Shown here in pieces: positions 1 to 5,347 of a stretch of 5,347 nucleotides of DNA. The stretch comes from Candidatus Falkowiibacteriota bacterium (lineage in GTDB: Bacteria > Patescibacteriota > Patescibacteriia > Patescibacteriales > UBA12075). The notes below the pieces were generated by a model. It was not told the DNA's origin. It was given only the letters and a program-made list of their open reading frames with translations, and made no database searches. The position numbers and the translations under genes were made by a program. Positions within the stretch are counted from its first letter, which is position 1, and every line of letters begins with the position of its first letter. The stretch lies in the NCBI GenBank assembly GCA_003647675.1, contig QMNH01000078.1:1-5347 (forward strand), in the 5' to 3' direction.

Positions 1-3
1 AAA

Positions 4-10
4 AGGAGGT
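4..10 (+). promoter_or_regulatory. Strong Shine-Dalgarno of the 63-aa ORF
   Basis: The sequence AGGAGGT lies 6 bases upstream of the ATG at 17. It is a near-perfect complement to the 3' end of 16S rRNA at standard spacing, and it fixes the start of the small ORF. None of the three larger genes in the window has a comparable site. The promoter for this gene must lie upstream of the window. Confidence 0.85.
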
Positions 11-16
11 ACTATT

Positions 17-208
17 ATGAAAAAAAATTGGCATGATTGCTGGCTGGAAGCAGAAAAAGAGCGATTTGGAGTTACGGAACGTACTTGCAGTTGCGGAGCC
101 AGGATGGTTTATGATCCGGCTTCTGGTATTTGGCTTAAATTACCGGATGAAAAAAAGCCAGGTCCAGAGGTTGAATTTAAAGATGGTTCTTTGTACGCGG
201 CTGGATGA
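17..208 (+). CDS. Small protein of unknown function with HxC...CxC pattern
   Basis: A 63-residue protein that I do not recognise as a known family. It has no signal peptide and no membrane segment, and it is rich in charged residues, so it is probably cytoplasmic. Visible features are His6-x-Cys8 near the N-terminus and Cys24-x-Cys26 followed by Gly. These could together form a four-ligand metal site, although the spacing fits no zinc-ribbon class I can name. An aromatic and hydrophobic stretch follows (around residues 31-42, including Val31, Tyr32, Trp39), and the tail is polar and Pro/Lys-rich. The start is set by the strong AGGAGGT site 6 bases upstream, and the stop is TGA at 206-208. A hairpin terminator begins about 20 bases after the stop, so the gene ends its own transcription unit. 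The ribosome binding site and terminator make a real gene likely. Function is unknown and metal binding is inference only. Confidence 0.75.
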   Translation: MKKNWHDCWLEAEKERFGVTERTCSCGARMVYDPASGIWLKLPDEKKPGPEVEFKDGSLYAAG

Positions 209-227
209 GCTTAAGCGTTAGGAGAAA

Positions 228-262
228 AACCCGGAAACGAAAAAGTTTCCGGGTTGCTTTTT
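228..262 (+). terminator. Rho-independent terminator after the 63-aa gene
   Basis: A perfect 11-bp inverted repeat (arms 228-238 and 245-255) encloses a 6-base A-rich loop and is followed by GC and then a T-run at 258-262. It sits about 20 bases past the stop of the 63-aa gene and separates it from the CNNM-family gene. The upstream arm is preceded by A residues (225-229), so the hairpin could also stop transcription on the minus strand, but no minus-strand gene is seen here. Confidence 0.9.
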
Positions 263-264
263 GT

Positions 265-293
265 TTGAATTTAAGCTAAAATAATTATATTAT
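265..293 (+). promoter_or_regulatory. Candidate sigma70-type promoter for the CNNM-family gene/leuS unit
   Basis: TTGAAT (265-270, four of six matches to TTGACA) is followed after 17 bases by TATTAT (288-293, five of six matches to TATAAT). Transcription would start near 300, leaving a leader of only about 15 AU-rich bases before the ATG at 315. The position, just after the upstream terminator and before an apparent operon, is sensible. The whole stretch is so AT-rich that chance matches are expected, so confidence is moderate. Confidence 0.4.
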
Positions 294-314
294 TTATTTT
301 TATAATTATTAATT

Positions 315-1325
315 ATGGATTATATTATTATAATATTTTTAGTGCTATTTTCCGCACTTTTTTCCGGCCTAACTTTAGGTTTTTTTAGTTTAAATAAAGA
401 CGACTTGGAAAGGAAAGTTAAGCTGGGAAATAAGAAAGCAGAAAAAGTATTTAAGGTAAGAAAAAACGGCAATTTACTTTTGTGTACTCTTCTAATCGGT
501 AATGTGGCGGTAAATTCCACCCTTTCAATTTATTTAGGATCTATTGCTTCCGGTTTCGTTGCCGGGTTAATGGCTACAAGCTTAATAGTAGTGTTCGGAG
601 AAATAATTCCGCAGGCCGCGTTTTCCCGCTACGCTTTAATTTTAGGAGCGAAACTAGCTTGGTTGGTAAAATTATTCATTTTTGTGCTTTATCCGATTTG
701 TTGGCCGCTTTCGTGGGTTTTGAACAAGATTTTAGGGGATGAAATACCAACTGTTTATTCAAAACATGAATTAATGAAAATTGTTGAAGATCATGAAGGT
801 ATGAAAGAAAGCGAAATTGACTCCGATGAAGAGAAAATAATTAAAGGCGCCCTGTCATTTTCGGAAAAACAGGTTAAAGATATATTAACTCCCCGAATTG
901 AAGTTTTTTGCCTGCCCGCCAAACAAGCTTTTGATAAGGAAATTATGAAAAAAATAATAGAATCCGGACATTCCAGAATTCCGGTATACAATAAAAACCG
1001 CGATGATATTACTGGCGTGTTATACAGCAAAGATTTAATCGGGAACGATATAAAAGAAAAAAAAGTAGAAGATATTGCGCGTAAGGATGTTATTTTTGTT
1101 GATGCTAATAAGCCGCTAGATGAATTATTAAACGCTTTTAAAATAACCAGGCATCATTTATTTGTGGTTTTAAATGAATTTGGCGGCATGTCCGGTATTG
1201 TGACGATTGAGGATGTATTAGAGGAGATAATCGGCGGAGAAATTGTTGATGAGTTTGATAAATATGAAGATTTACAGGCAGAAGCCAAGAAAAAAATGAA
1301 GAAAAAAAATATTAAAAAAGTATAG
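315..1325 (+). CDS. CNNM/CorC-family membrane protein with CBS pair (no CorC_HlyC domain)
   Basis: A 336-residue inner-membrane protein of the CNNM (DUF21)/CorC-HlyC family, whose members are tied to Mg2+/Co2+ efflux or homeostasis. Residues 1-140 form the transmembrane module. Hydrophobic helices lie near 3-24, 53-75, 77-98 and 107-138. The family motifs seen are SALFSGLTLGFFSL (13-26) in helix 1, IGNVAVNS (61-68), and GEIIPQAAFSR (95-105). An acidic linker (about 149-180) leads to two CBS domains at about 189-243 and 255-304, the second with the typical FGGMSGIVTIEDVLEEIIGG signature. CBS pairs in this family bind adenine nucleotides. The protein ends soon after in a Lys-rich tail (325-336), so the C-terminal CorC_HlyC domain, which usually brings the family to around 420-440 residues, is absent. 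The leuS start 5 bases downstream leaves no room for a frameshifted remainder. No Shine-Dalgarno is visible. The ATG at 315 is chosen because helix 1 starts right there. The transported ion is inferred from family only. Confidence 0.9.
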   Translation: MDYIIIIFLVLFSALFSGLTLGFFSLNKDDLERKVKLGNKKAEKVFKVRKNGNLLLCTLLIGNVAVNSTLSIYLGSIASGFVAGLMATSLIVVFGEIIPQAAFSRYALILGAKLAWLVKLFIFVLYPICWPLSWVLNKILGDEIPTVYSKHELMKIVEDHEGMKESEIDSDEEKIIKGALSFSEKQVKDILTPRIEVFCLPAKQAFDKEIMKKIIESGHSRIPVYNKNRDDITGVLYSKDLIGNDIKEKKVEDIARKDVIFVDANKPLDELLNAFKITRHHLFVVLNEFGGMSGIVTIEDVLEEIIGGEIVDEFDKYEDLQAEAKKKMKKKNIKKV

Positions 1326-1330
1326 TAATT

Positions 1331-4267
1331 ATGGAAAAATATAATCATAAAAAAATAGAAAAAAAATGGGCAGAAAAATGGATTAAGGACAAAATTTTTA
1401 CGCCTGACTTGGAAAAAGCAAAAAATCCTTATTATGCCCTTTTTATGTTTCCTTACCCAAGCGCTGAAGGCCTTCATATCGGGAATTTTTACGCGTTTAC
1501 CTGTGTTGATGTATTGGCAAAGTATAAGAAATTACAGGGTTTTGATGTGTTTGAGCCGATTGGCTGGGATGCTTTTGGCATTCATTCGGAGAATTACGCT
1601 CTAAAAATTAACGAAACGCCGCGAAAAATGCTGGATCGGACAATAGTAAATTTTAGAAAACAGCTTAGTTCTGCCGGCCTGGGCTGTGACTGGACAAGAG
1701 AGGTTGATACAACCAGCCCGGAATATTATAGGTGGACGCAATGGATATTTACGAAGCTATACGAAAAAGATTTGGCTTTTCAAAAAAAGGCTTTGCTTAA
1801 TTGGTGTCCCAGCTGTAAGACCGTATTGGCTGATGAGCAGATTGAAGGCGGGGTTTGCGAACGTTGTAAAACCACTCCGGAAAAAAAAGAAATGAAGCAA
1901 TGGTTTTTTAAGATTACCGAATACGCGCAAAGGCTTTTGGACGGTCTGGAAACAATGGATTGGTCGGAGATAACCAAGTCGGCGCAAAAAAATTGGATTG
2001 GGCGGAGCGAAGGCGCGGCGGTAAAATTCCATGTCATTCTGAATGAAGCGAAGCGTAATGAAGAATCCCGAGAAAGAAGGGATGGCCTAAAAGCATCGGG
2101 ATCCTTCGCTGGCGCTCAGGATGACAATGTTGTTGTTGAAGTTTTTACTACCCGTCCGGATACTTTGTTTGGCGCGACTTACTTTGTGCTGTCGCCCGAA
2201 CACCCGTTGGTAAAAAAGATTACTACTGATGAGCAGAAAAATAAAGTAGAAAAATATATTCGTGAAGCTGGAGCAAGGTCTGATTTGGAGCGGACAGAAG
2301 ATAAGGAAAAGACGGGCGTATTTACCGGCGCTTACGCGGTTAATCCCGTAAATAATGAGCGTATTCCGGTTTGGATTGCCGATTATGTATTAATGGGTTA
2401 TGGAACGGGTGCTATAATGGCTGTGCCGGCGCATGACGAGAGGGATTTTGAGTTTGCCCAAAAATACGAATTACCGATTAAGCAAGTGGCGGCGCCTTTG
2501 TATAAGGCTACTGACGGCATGAAGGAAAGAGCGCGTAAAGACGCTAAAATAGTAAGGCGAAACGTTGTATATGGATTAGTGAAGAATTTAAAAAATAATA
2601 AAATAATGCTTCTTAAGTGGCCCGAATATAAAACATGTACTTTTGTGGTCGGCGGCGTAAAAGAAGGAGAAAATTCAATTGAGGCAGCCAAAAGAGAAAT
2701 TATCGAAGAGACCGGTTATAAAAATTTAAAATTTATAAGGCAAATAGGCGACGAAGTTCATGTTAGCTATTACGCGATGCATAAAAATGAAAATCGATAT
2801 GCCTATGCCAAATGTTTTTATTTTGAATTGGAGAATGATGATAACGGCGGCATAAACGAAGAAGAGAAAAGCAAGCACGAGGTTTTATGGATTAAAGAGA
2901 ATGACGTTGATGATAGATTGTATTATGAAAATTTTAAATATTTTTGGGATATTTATAAAAATGGCAAAAAAGCGACAGCGGAATATGGCGTGGCCATAAA
3001 TTCTGAATTTTTAAATAATCTTGATACTTCAAAAGCTAAAAAGAAAATGATAGAGTGGCTGGAGAAGAAAGGACTAGGCAAGGGAACGGTGAATTATAAA
3101 TTGCGCGATTGGTGCATATCAAGACAAAGGTATTGGGGGCCGCCGGTGCCGATAATATATTGCGAAAAATGCGGGACTTTGCCGGTGCCAGCAAAGGATT
3201 TGCCGGTGATATTACCTGAGATGGAAAAAGATTGGGAGCCGGCCGGAGACGGGCGTGGGCCCTTGGCAAAAGTCAAAGAATTTATGGAAGTTAAATGCCC
3301 GAAATGCGGCGGCCAGGCCGAACGGGAGGCGGATGTGATGGATAATTTTTTAGATTCAGCCTGGTATTTTTTTCGGTATATTTCTCCCACTGCGATGAAT
3401 CAAATTTTTGATAAAAAACTAGGTGAAAAGTGGCTGCCGGTTGATTTGTATGTCGGCGGAAACGAGCACGCGGTTCTGCATCTTATGTACACTCGTTTTA
3501 TTACTATGGCTCTGCGCGATTTAGGATTAATTAATTTTGATGATCCATTTAAACGGTTTCGGGCAAACGGAATGATACTGAAAGACGGGAATAAAATGAG
3601 CAAATCAAAAGGCAACGTAGTTAATCCGGAAGAATATGGAGAAAAAATTGGTTATGACGCGCTAAAAACTTACTTGCTGTTTTTGGGGCCCTTGAGCGAT
3701 AACCGGTCTTTTACCGACCGGGGAGCGAGAGGCGCGAAACGCTGGGTAGAAAAAATTGCCAGATTGGAGGATAAAGTCTTAAAAGACCATAAAGACAGCC
3801 AGGCAGTAGTGAAAAAAATTCATAAAACTATTAAAATTGTTTCCGACGATTTTGAGAATCAAAAATATAATACGGCTATCGCGAGATTAATGGAATTAAC
3901 CACTGCTTTTTCCAGGGAGAAGAACATTTCTATTGATTTATGGAAAAAGTTTTTAGCTTTAATCGCTCCATTCACACCGGCTTTGGCCGAGGAATTATGG
4001 CTAGGACTTGGCGGGAAAGAGTCAATTTTCAAAAGTAAATCTTGGCCGGAATATGACCCTGAATTAGCGATAGACGAAAAAATAAAATTGGTTATTCAGA
4101 TAAATGGAAAATTGCGGAATACCATTGAGACAGATGCGGGCATTTCGGAAGCGGAAGCGAAAAAGCTGGTTCTGGAAAGCGAAAAAGTTAAAAAATGGAT
4201 AGATGGCAAAGAGATAATAAAAGTAATTTTTGTTAAAGGAAAATTAGTGAATATTGTAATTAAGTAG
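1331..4267 (+). CDS. leuS: Leucyl-tRNA synthetase with palindromic-repeat and Nudix insertions in the editing domain
   Basis: Class I leucyl-tRNA synthetase: it charges tRNA-Leu with leucine using ATP in the cytoplasm, and its CP1 domain hydrolyses mischarged tRNA. The 978 residues compare with about 860 in E. coli. Seen in order: HIGN motif (49-52); first zinc knuckle, Cys159/162/176/179; CP1 editing domain from about 224, with the Thr-rich loop TTRPDTLFGATY (273-284, specificity Thr probably Thr283) and AHDERD (367-372, Asp369 and the amino-group-binding Asp probably Asp372); RDWCISRQRYWG (592-603); second zinc knuckle, Cys611/614/656/659; KMSKS (755-759); helical anticodon-binding domain (about 800-905); and a complete C-terminal domain. 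The leucine-specific insert that precedes KMSKS in E. coli is missing, with GMILKDGN leading straight into the motif. Two in-frame insertions lie in CP1: about residues 235-266 (a palindromic repeat) and about 395-547 (a Nudix-like domain). Without them the length would be about 800. The gene starts 5 bases after the upstream stop with no clear Shine-Dalgarno, so translational coupling is possible. Identity is certain; the effect of the insertions on editing is unknown. Confidence 0.97.
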   Translation: MEKYNHKKIEKKWAEKWIKDKIFTPDLEKAKNPYYALFMFPYPSAEGLHIGNFYAFTCVDVLAKYKKLQGFDVFEPIGWDAFGIHSENYALKINETPRKMLDRTIVNFRKQLSSAGLGCDWTREVDTTSPEYYRWTQWIFTKLYEKDLAFQKKALLNWCPSCKTVLADEQIEGGVCERCKTTPEKKEMKQWFFKITEYAQRLLDGLETMDWSEITKSAQKNWIGRSEGAAVKFHVILNEAKRNEESRERRDGLKASGSFAGAQDDNVVVEVFTTRPDTLFGATYFVLSPEHPLVKKITTDEQKNKVEKYIREAGARSDLERTEDKEKTGVFTGAYAVNPVNNERIPVWIADYVLMGYGTGAIMAVPAHDERDFEFAQKYELPIKQVAAPLYKATDGMKERARKDAKIVRRNVVYGLVKNLKNNKIMLLKWPEYKTCTFVVGGVKEGENSIEAAKREIIEETGYKNLKFIRQIGDEVHVSYYAMHKNENRYAYAKCFYFELENDDNGGINEEEKSKHEVLWIKENDVDDRLYYENFKYFWDIYKNGKKATAEYGVAINSEFLNNLDTSKAKKKMIEWLEKKGLGKGTVNYKLRDWCISRQRYWGPPVPIIYCEKCGTLPVPAKDLPVILPEMEKDWEPAGDGRGPLAKVKEFMEVKCPKCGGQAEREADVMDNFLDSAWYFFRYISPTAMNQIFDKKLGEKWLPVDLYVGGNEHAVLHLMYTRFITMALRDLGLINFDDPFKRFRANGMILKDGNKMSKSKGNVVNPEEYGEKIGYDALKTYLLFLGPLSDNRSFTDRGARGAKRWVEKIARLEDKVLKDHKDSQAVVKKIHKTIKIVSDDFENQKYNTAIARLMELTTAFSREKNISIDLWKKFLALIAPFTPALAEELWLGLGGKESIFKSKSWPEYDPELAIDEKIKLVIQINGKLRNTIETDAGISEAEAKKLVLESEKVKKWIDGKEIIKVIFVKGKLVNIVIK
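2032..2126 (+). repeat. Palindromic repeat element captured in-frame inside leuS
   Basis: The 95-bp segment has inverted-repeat ends, TGTCATTCTGA (2032-2042) and TCAGGATGACA (2116-2126). They pair at 10 of 11 positions, and the exception is T/G, a wobble pair in RNA. Inner pairs continue: AGCGAA (2047-2052) with TTCGCT (2105-2110), and GAATCCCGA (2063-2071) with TCGGGATCC (2096-2104, one mismatch), around a loop of about 24 bases. The 5' arm is longer because AATGAAG is duplicated 15 bases apart (2042-2048, 2057-2063). The element is read through as residues 235-266 of LeuRS, a polar stretch (NEAKRNEESRERR, then GSFAGAQDD) unlike its surroundings. Other LeuRS proteins have only a short beta-turn between the GRSEG strand and the VFTTRPDT strand. 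The sequence resembles a dispersed palindromic repeat type I recall from many bacterial genomes (ends like TCATTCTGAG...CTCAGGATGA). Its mobility and copy number here are unverified. Confidence 0.85.
2513..2971 (+). other. Nudix-like domain inserted in the LeuRS CP1 editing domain
   Basis: Residues about 395-547 of LeuRS interrupt the usual course of CP1, between the segment that follows AHDERD (ending ELPIKQV, 380-386) and the returning segment EYGVAINSEFLNNLD (551-565). The insert contains a full Nudix box, G-x5-E-x7-R-E-U-x-E-E-x-G-U: Gly441, Glu447, Arg455, Glu456, Ile457, Glu459, Glu460, Gly462 and Tyr463 (nucleotides 2651-2719). Tyr at the last hydrophobic position is a mild deviation. 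Upstream strands (about 411-440) and downstream strands (about 467-521) are compatible with a whole Nudix fold. The metal-binding glutamates are present, so it could hydrolyse or bind a nucleoside-diphosphate compound; the substrate is unknown. The DNA of the insert looks more A/T-rich than the flanking leuS sequence. I believe Nudix-containing LeuRS annotations exist in Patescibacteria, but I cannot check this here. Confidence 0.88.
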
Positions 4268-4307
4268 TTTTTATACGCTAACTAAACAAGTATTACAAAA
4301 TTATTTT

Positions 4308-5347
4308 ATGAATTTACATTATTTTCAAGGGAATGTGTCGCAGGGCTTTGTGGCGATTTATTCAACCCGGATGATATTGCGCATTGCCGGCGCTTTAATA
4401 AGCCTATTTTTGCCGATATTTTTGTATATTTTGTTTGATTTTAACATAAAGTACGTTTTGTATTACTATTTAATCGGCCATCTTTTATACGGATTTAGCG
4501 TAGCGTTCGGGTGCCAGTACTTAAATAAAATCGGTTTAAGAAGGTCTATTAAAGTCGCGGTTTTTTTAGGGGCGATTTATTATTTTTTATTTTATCTGTT
4601 GGCAGGATTTGTAGAAACAGGCGAGTTCGCGCTGTTGTTTAACAATAAAATATTCATAACCTTAATAATAATTACTATTATTCTGGCTCTTCATAGAATT
4701 GCCTGGTGGATGCCGATTCACACCGATATTGCTAAATTTACGGATAAAAAAAACCGGGCCAAGGAATTAAGCGCGGTTGAAGCAACAACCTTATTTACCG
4801 GCGCTATCGGCCCGATTATCGCCGGCTGGATATTGATGAAATACAATTTTGATATTTTATTTTTCCTGGGAATAATTATTTACTTGATTTCTTTTTTGCC
4901 GTTAATGTATTTACCCAGGACAAAAGAAAAGTTTTCTTGGGGGTATTTTGAGACCTGGAAAAAGTTTTTTTCCAAAAAACGGCGCCGGGCAATAATTGCG
5001 TTTGCCGGCAATGGAGCCGAAGATGTTGTCGGCGTAGTGATATGGCCGATTTTTATCTTTAATTTATTAAAAGGAAATTATTTTGAAATCGGAGCCTTAA
5101 CTTCTTTGGTTGTGGCAGTTACTATTATTATGCAGCTACTCGCCGGTAATTACGCGGACAAAAAAAATAAGGATAGAATGATCCATTGGGGAAGCGCGTT
5201 TTACGCCGTGGGCTGGATAATTAAGGTGTTTATCGCGACCGCGTTCCAGATTTTCATAGTATCAACTTTTCATAATTTTACCAGGATCTTCGCGCGCACC
5301 CCTTTTGACGCGCTAACTTACGAACGCGCCGCAGACCAGGGCCATTA
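4308..5347 (+). CDS. MFS-type multi-pass permease, 3' end cut by the window
   Basis: An open frame of 346 codons from the ATG at 4308 to the window edge without a stop; the C-terminus is missing. The product is strongly hydrophobic, with about ten membrane segments so far (near 24-46, 50-69, 80-101, 113-134, 157-177, 183-203, 228-252, 259-280, 290-308 and 309-325). The layout suits a 12-helix major facilitator transporter: two blocks of about six helices joined by a basic loop (about 204-227, with Lys/Arg-rich FSKKRRR at 221-227). An MFS motif-A-like loop, AGNYADKKNKDR (279-290), lies between helices 8 and 9, and a degenerate version, YLNKIGLRRS (71-80), occupies the equivalent place in the first half. 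The substrate cannot be told. The gene starts 40 bases after leuS with no terminator between, so it may be co-transcribed. No Shine-Dalgarno is visible; this ATG is chosen because it is the first in frame and precedes helix 1 by a normal distance. The MFS assignment is good at fold level only. Confidence 0.8.
   Translation, partial: MNLHYFQGNVSQGFVAIYSTRMILRIAGALISLFLPIFLYILFDFNIKYVLYYYLIGHLLYGFSVAFGCQYLNKIGLRRSIKVAVFLGAIYYFLFYLLAGFVETGEFALLFNNKIFITLIIITIILALHRIAWWMPIHTDIAKFTDKKNRAKELSAVEATTLFTGAIGPIIAGWILMKYNFDILFFLGIIIYLISFLPLMYLPRTKEKFSWGYFETWKKFFSKKRRRAIIAFAGNGAEDVVGVVIWPIFIFNLLKGNYFEIGALTSLVVAVTIIMQLLAGNYADKKNKDRMIHWGSAFYAVGWIIKVFIATAFQIFIVSTFHNFTRIFARTPFDALTYERAADQGH

Noticed and set aside
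33..221. Overlapping 62-aa frame within the first gene
   Set aside because: It lacks its own ribosome binding site and overlaps almost all of the 63-aa frame, which has an excellent one. Its composition looks like a shadow translation.
1154..1477. 107-aa minus-strand frame across the end of the CNNM gene and the start of leuS
   Set aside because: Its Phe/Ile-rich low-complexity product is the antisense of Lys/Glu-rich coding sequence. Both genes beneath it are clearly real.
2032..2126. Reading the palindrome in leuS as a terminator or as a break making leuS a pseudogene
   Set aside because: No T-run follows, the frame stays open through it, and all downstream LeuRS motifs including KMSKS and the C-terminal domain are intact.
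2398..2691. Minus-strand frame opposite the Nudix insert
   Set aside because: It is antisense of a well-defined LeuRS/Nudix coding region, with no ribosome binding site or family resemblance.
2513..2971. Reading the Nudix segment as a separate gene or an assembly chimera
   Set aside because: The frame is continuous on both sides with no stop, and LeuRS sequence resumes exactly where CP1 should continue (EYGVAINSEFLNNLD). No start site precedes the Nudix part.
3700..3722. Small hairpin CCGGTC/GACCGG inside leuS
   Set aside because: It is a 6-bp stem within normal coding sequence (NRSFTDRG) with no T-run after it, so it is most likely chance.
4254..4277. Possible promoter TTGTAA...TATACG before the permease gene
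   Set aside because: The spacer is only about 12 bases and the match is weak in AT-rich DNA, so read-through from leuS is equally likely.

Overview
This 5.3 kb window looks like a fragment of an AT-rich bacterial genome, most likely of the Candidate Phyla Radiation (Patescibacteria, Parcubacteria-like). That assignment is an inference. It rests on the very A/T-rich, lysine-rich coding style, the tight gene packing, a leucyl-tRNA synthetase without the usual leucine-specific insertion and with a Nudix-type insertion, and a lone MFS permease. Long frames with no internal TGA, plus an apparent TGA stop on the first gene, argue against the Gracilibacteria/Absconditabacteria code in which UGA means glycine.

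Layout, all on the + strand: (1) a 63-residue protein of unknown function behind a strong Shine-Dalgarno, with an H-x-C ... C-x-C pattern, closed by a clean hairpin terminator at 228-262. (2) A short AT-rich gap with a plausible sigma70-type promoter. (3) A CNNM/CorC-family membrane protein with a paired CBS module but no C-terminal CorC_HlyC domain. (4) Only 5 bases later, leuS, encoding a 978-residue leucyl-tRNA synthetase. (5) After 40 bases, the start of an MFS-type multi-pass permease that runs off the window end. Genes 3 to 5 may form one operon: no terminator is visible between them. No functional link between them is obvious beyond shared transcription.

The most interesting part is the leuS gene. 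Its CP1 editing domain carries two separate in-frame insertions. One is a 95-bp imperfect palindrome (2032-2126) translated as about 32 extra residues. It resembles a dispersed mobile palindromic repeat captured inside an essential gene, analogous to Rickettsia palindromic elements. The other is a roughly 150-residue domain with a complete Nudix box (residues 441-463). The synthetic site (HIGN, KMSKS), both four-Cys zinc knuckles and the main editing residues all appear intact, so the enzyme is predicted to be functional.

No tRNA, rRNA, CRISPR array, insertion sequence or attachment site was recognised. The minus strand shows no convincing gene.
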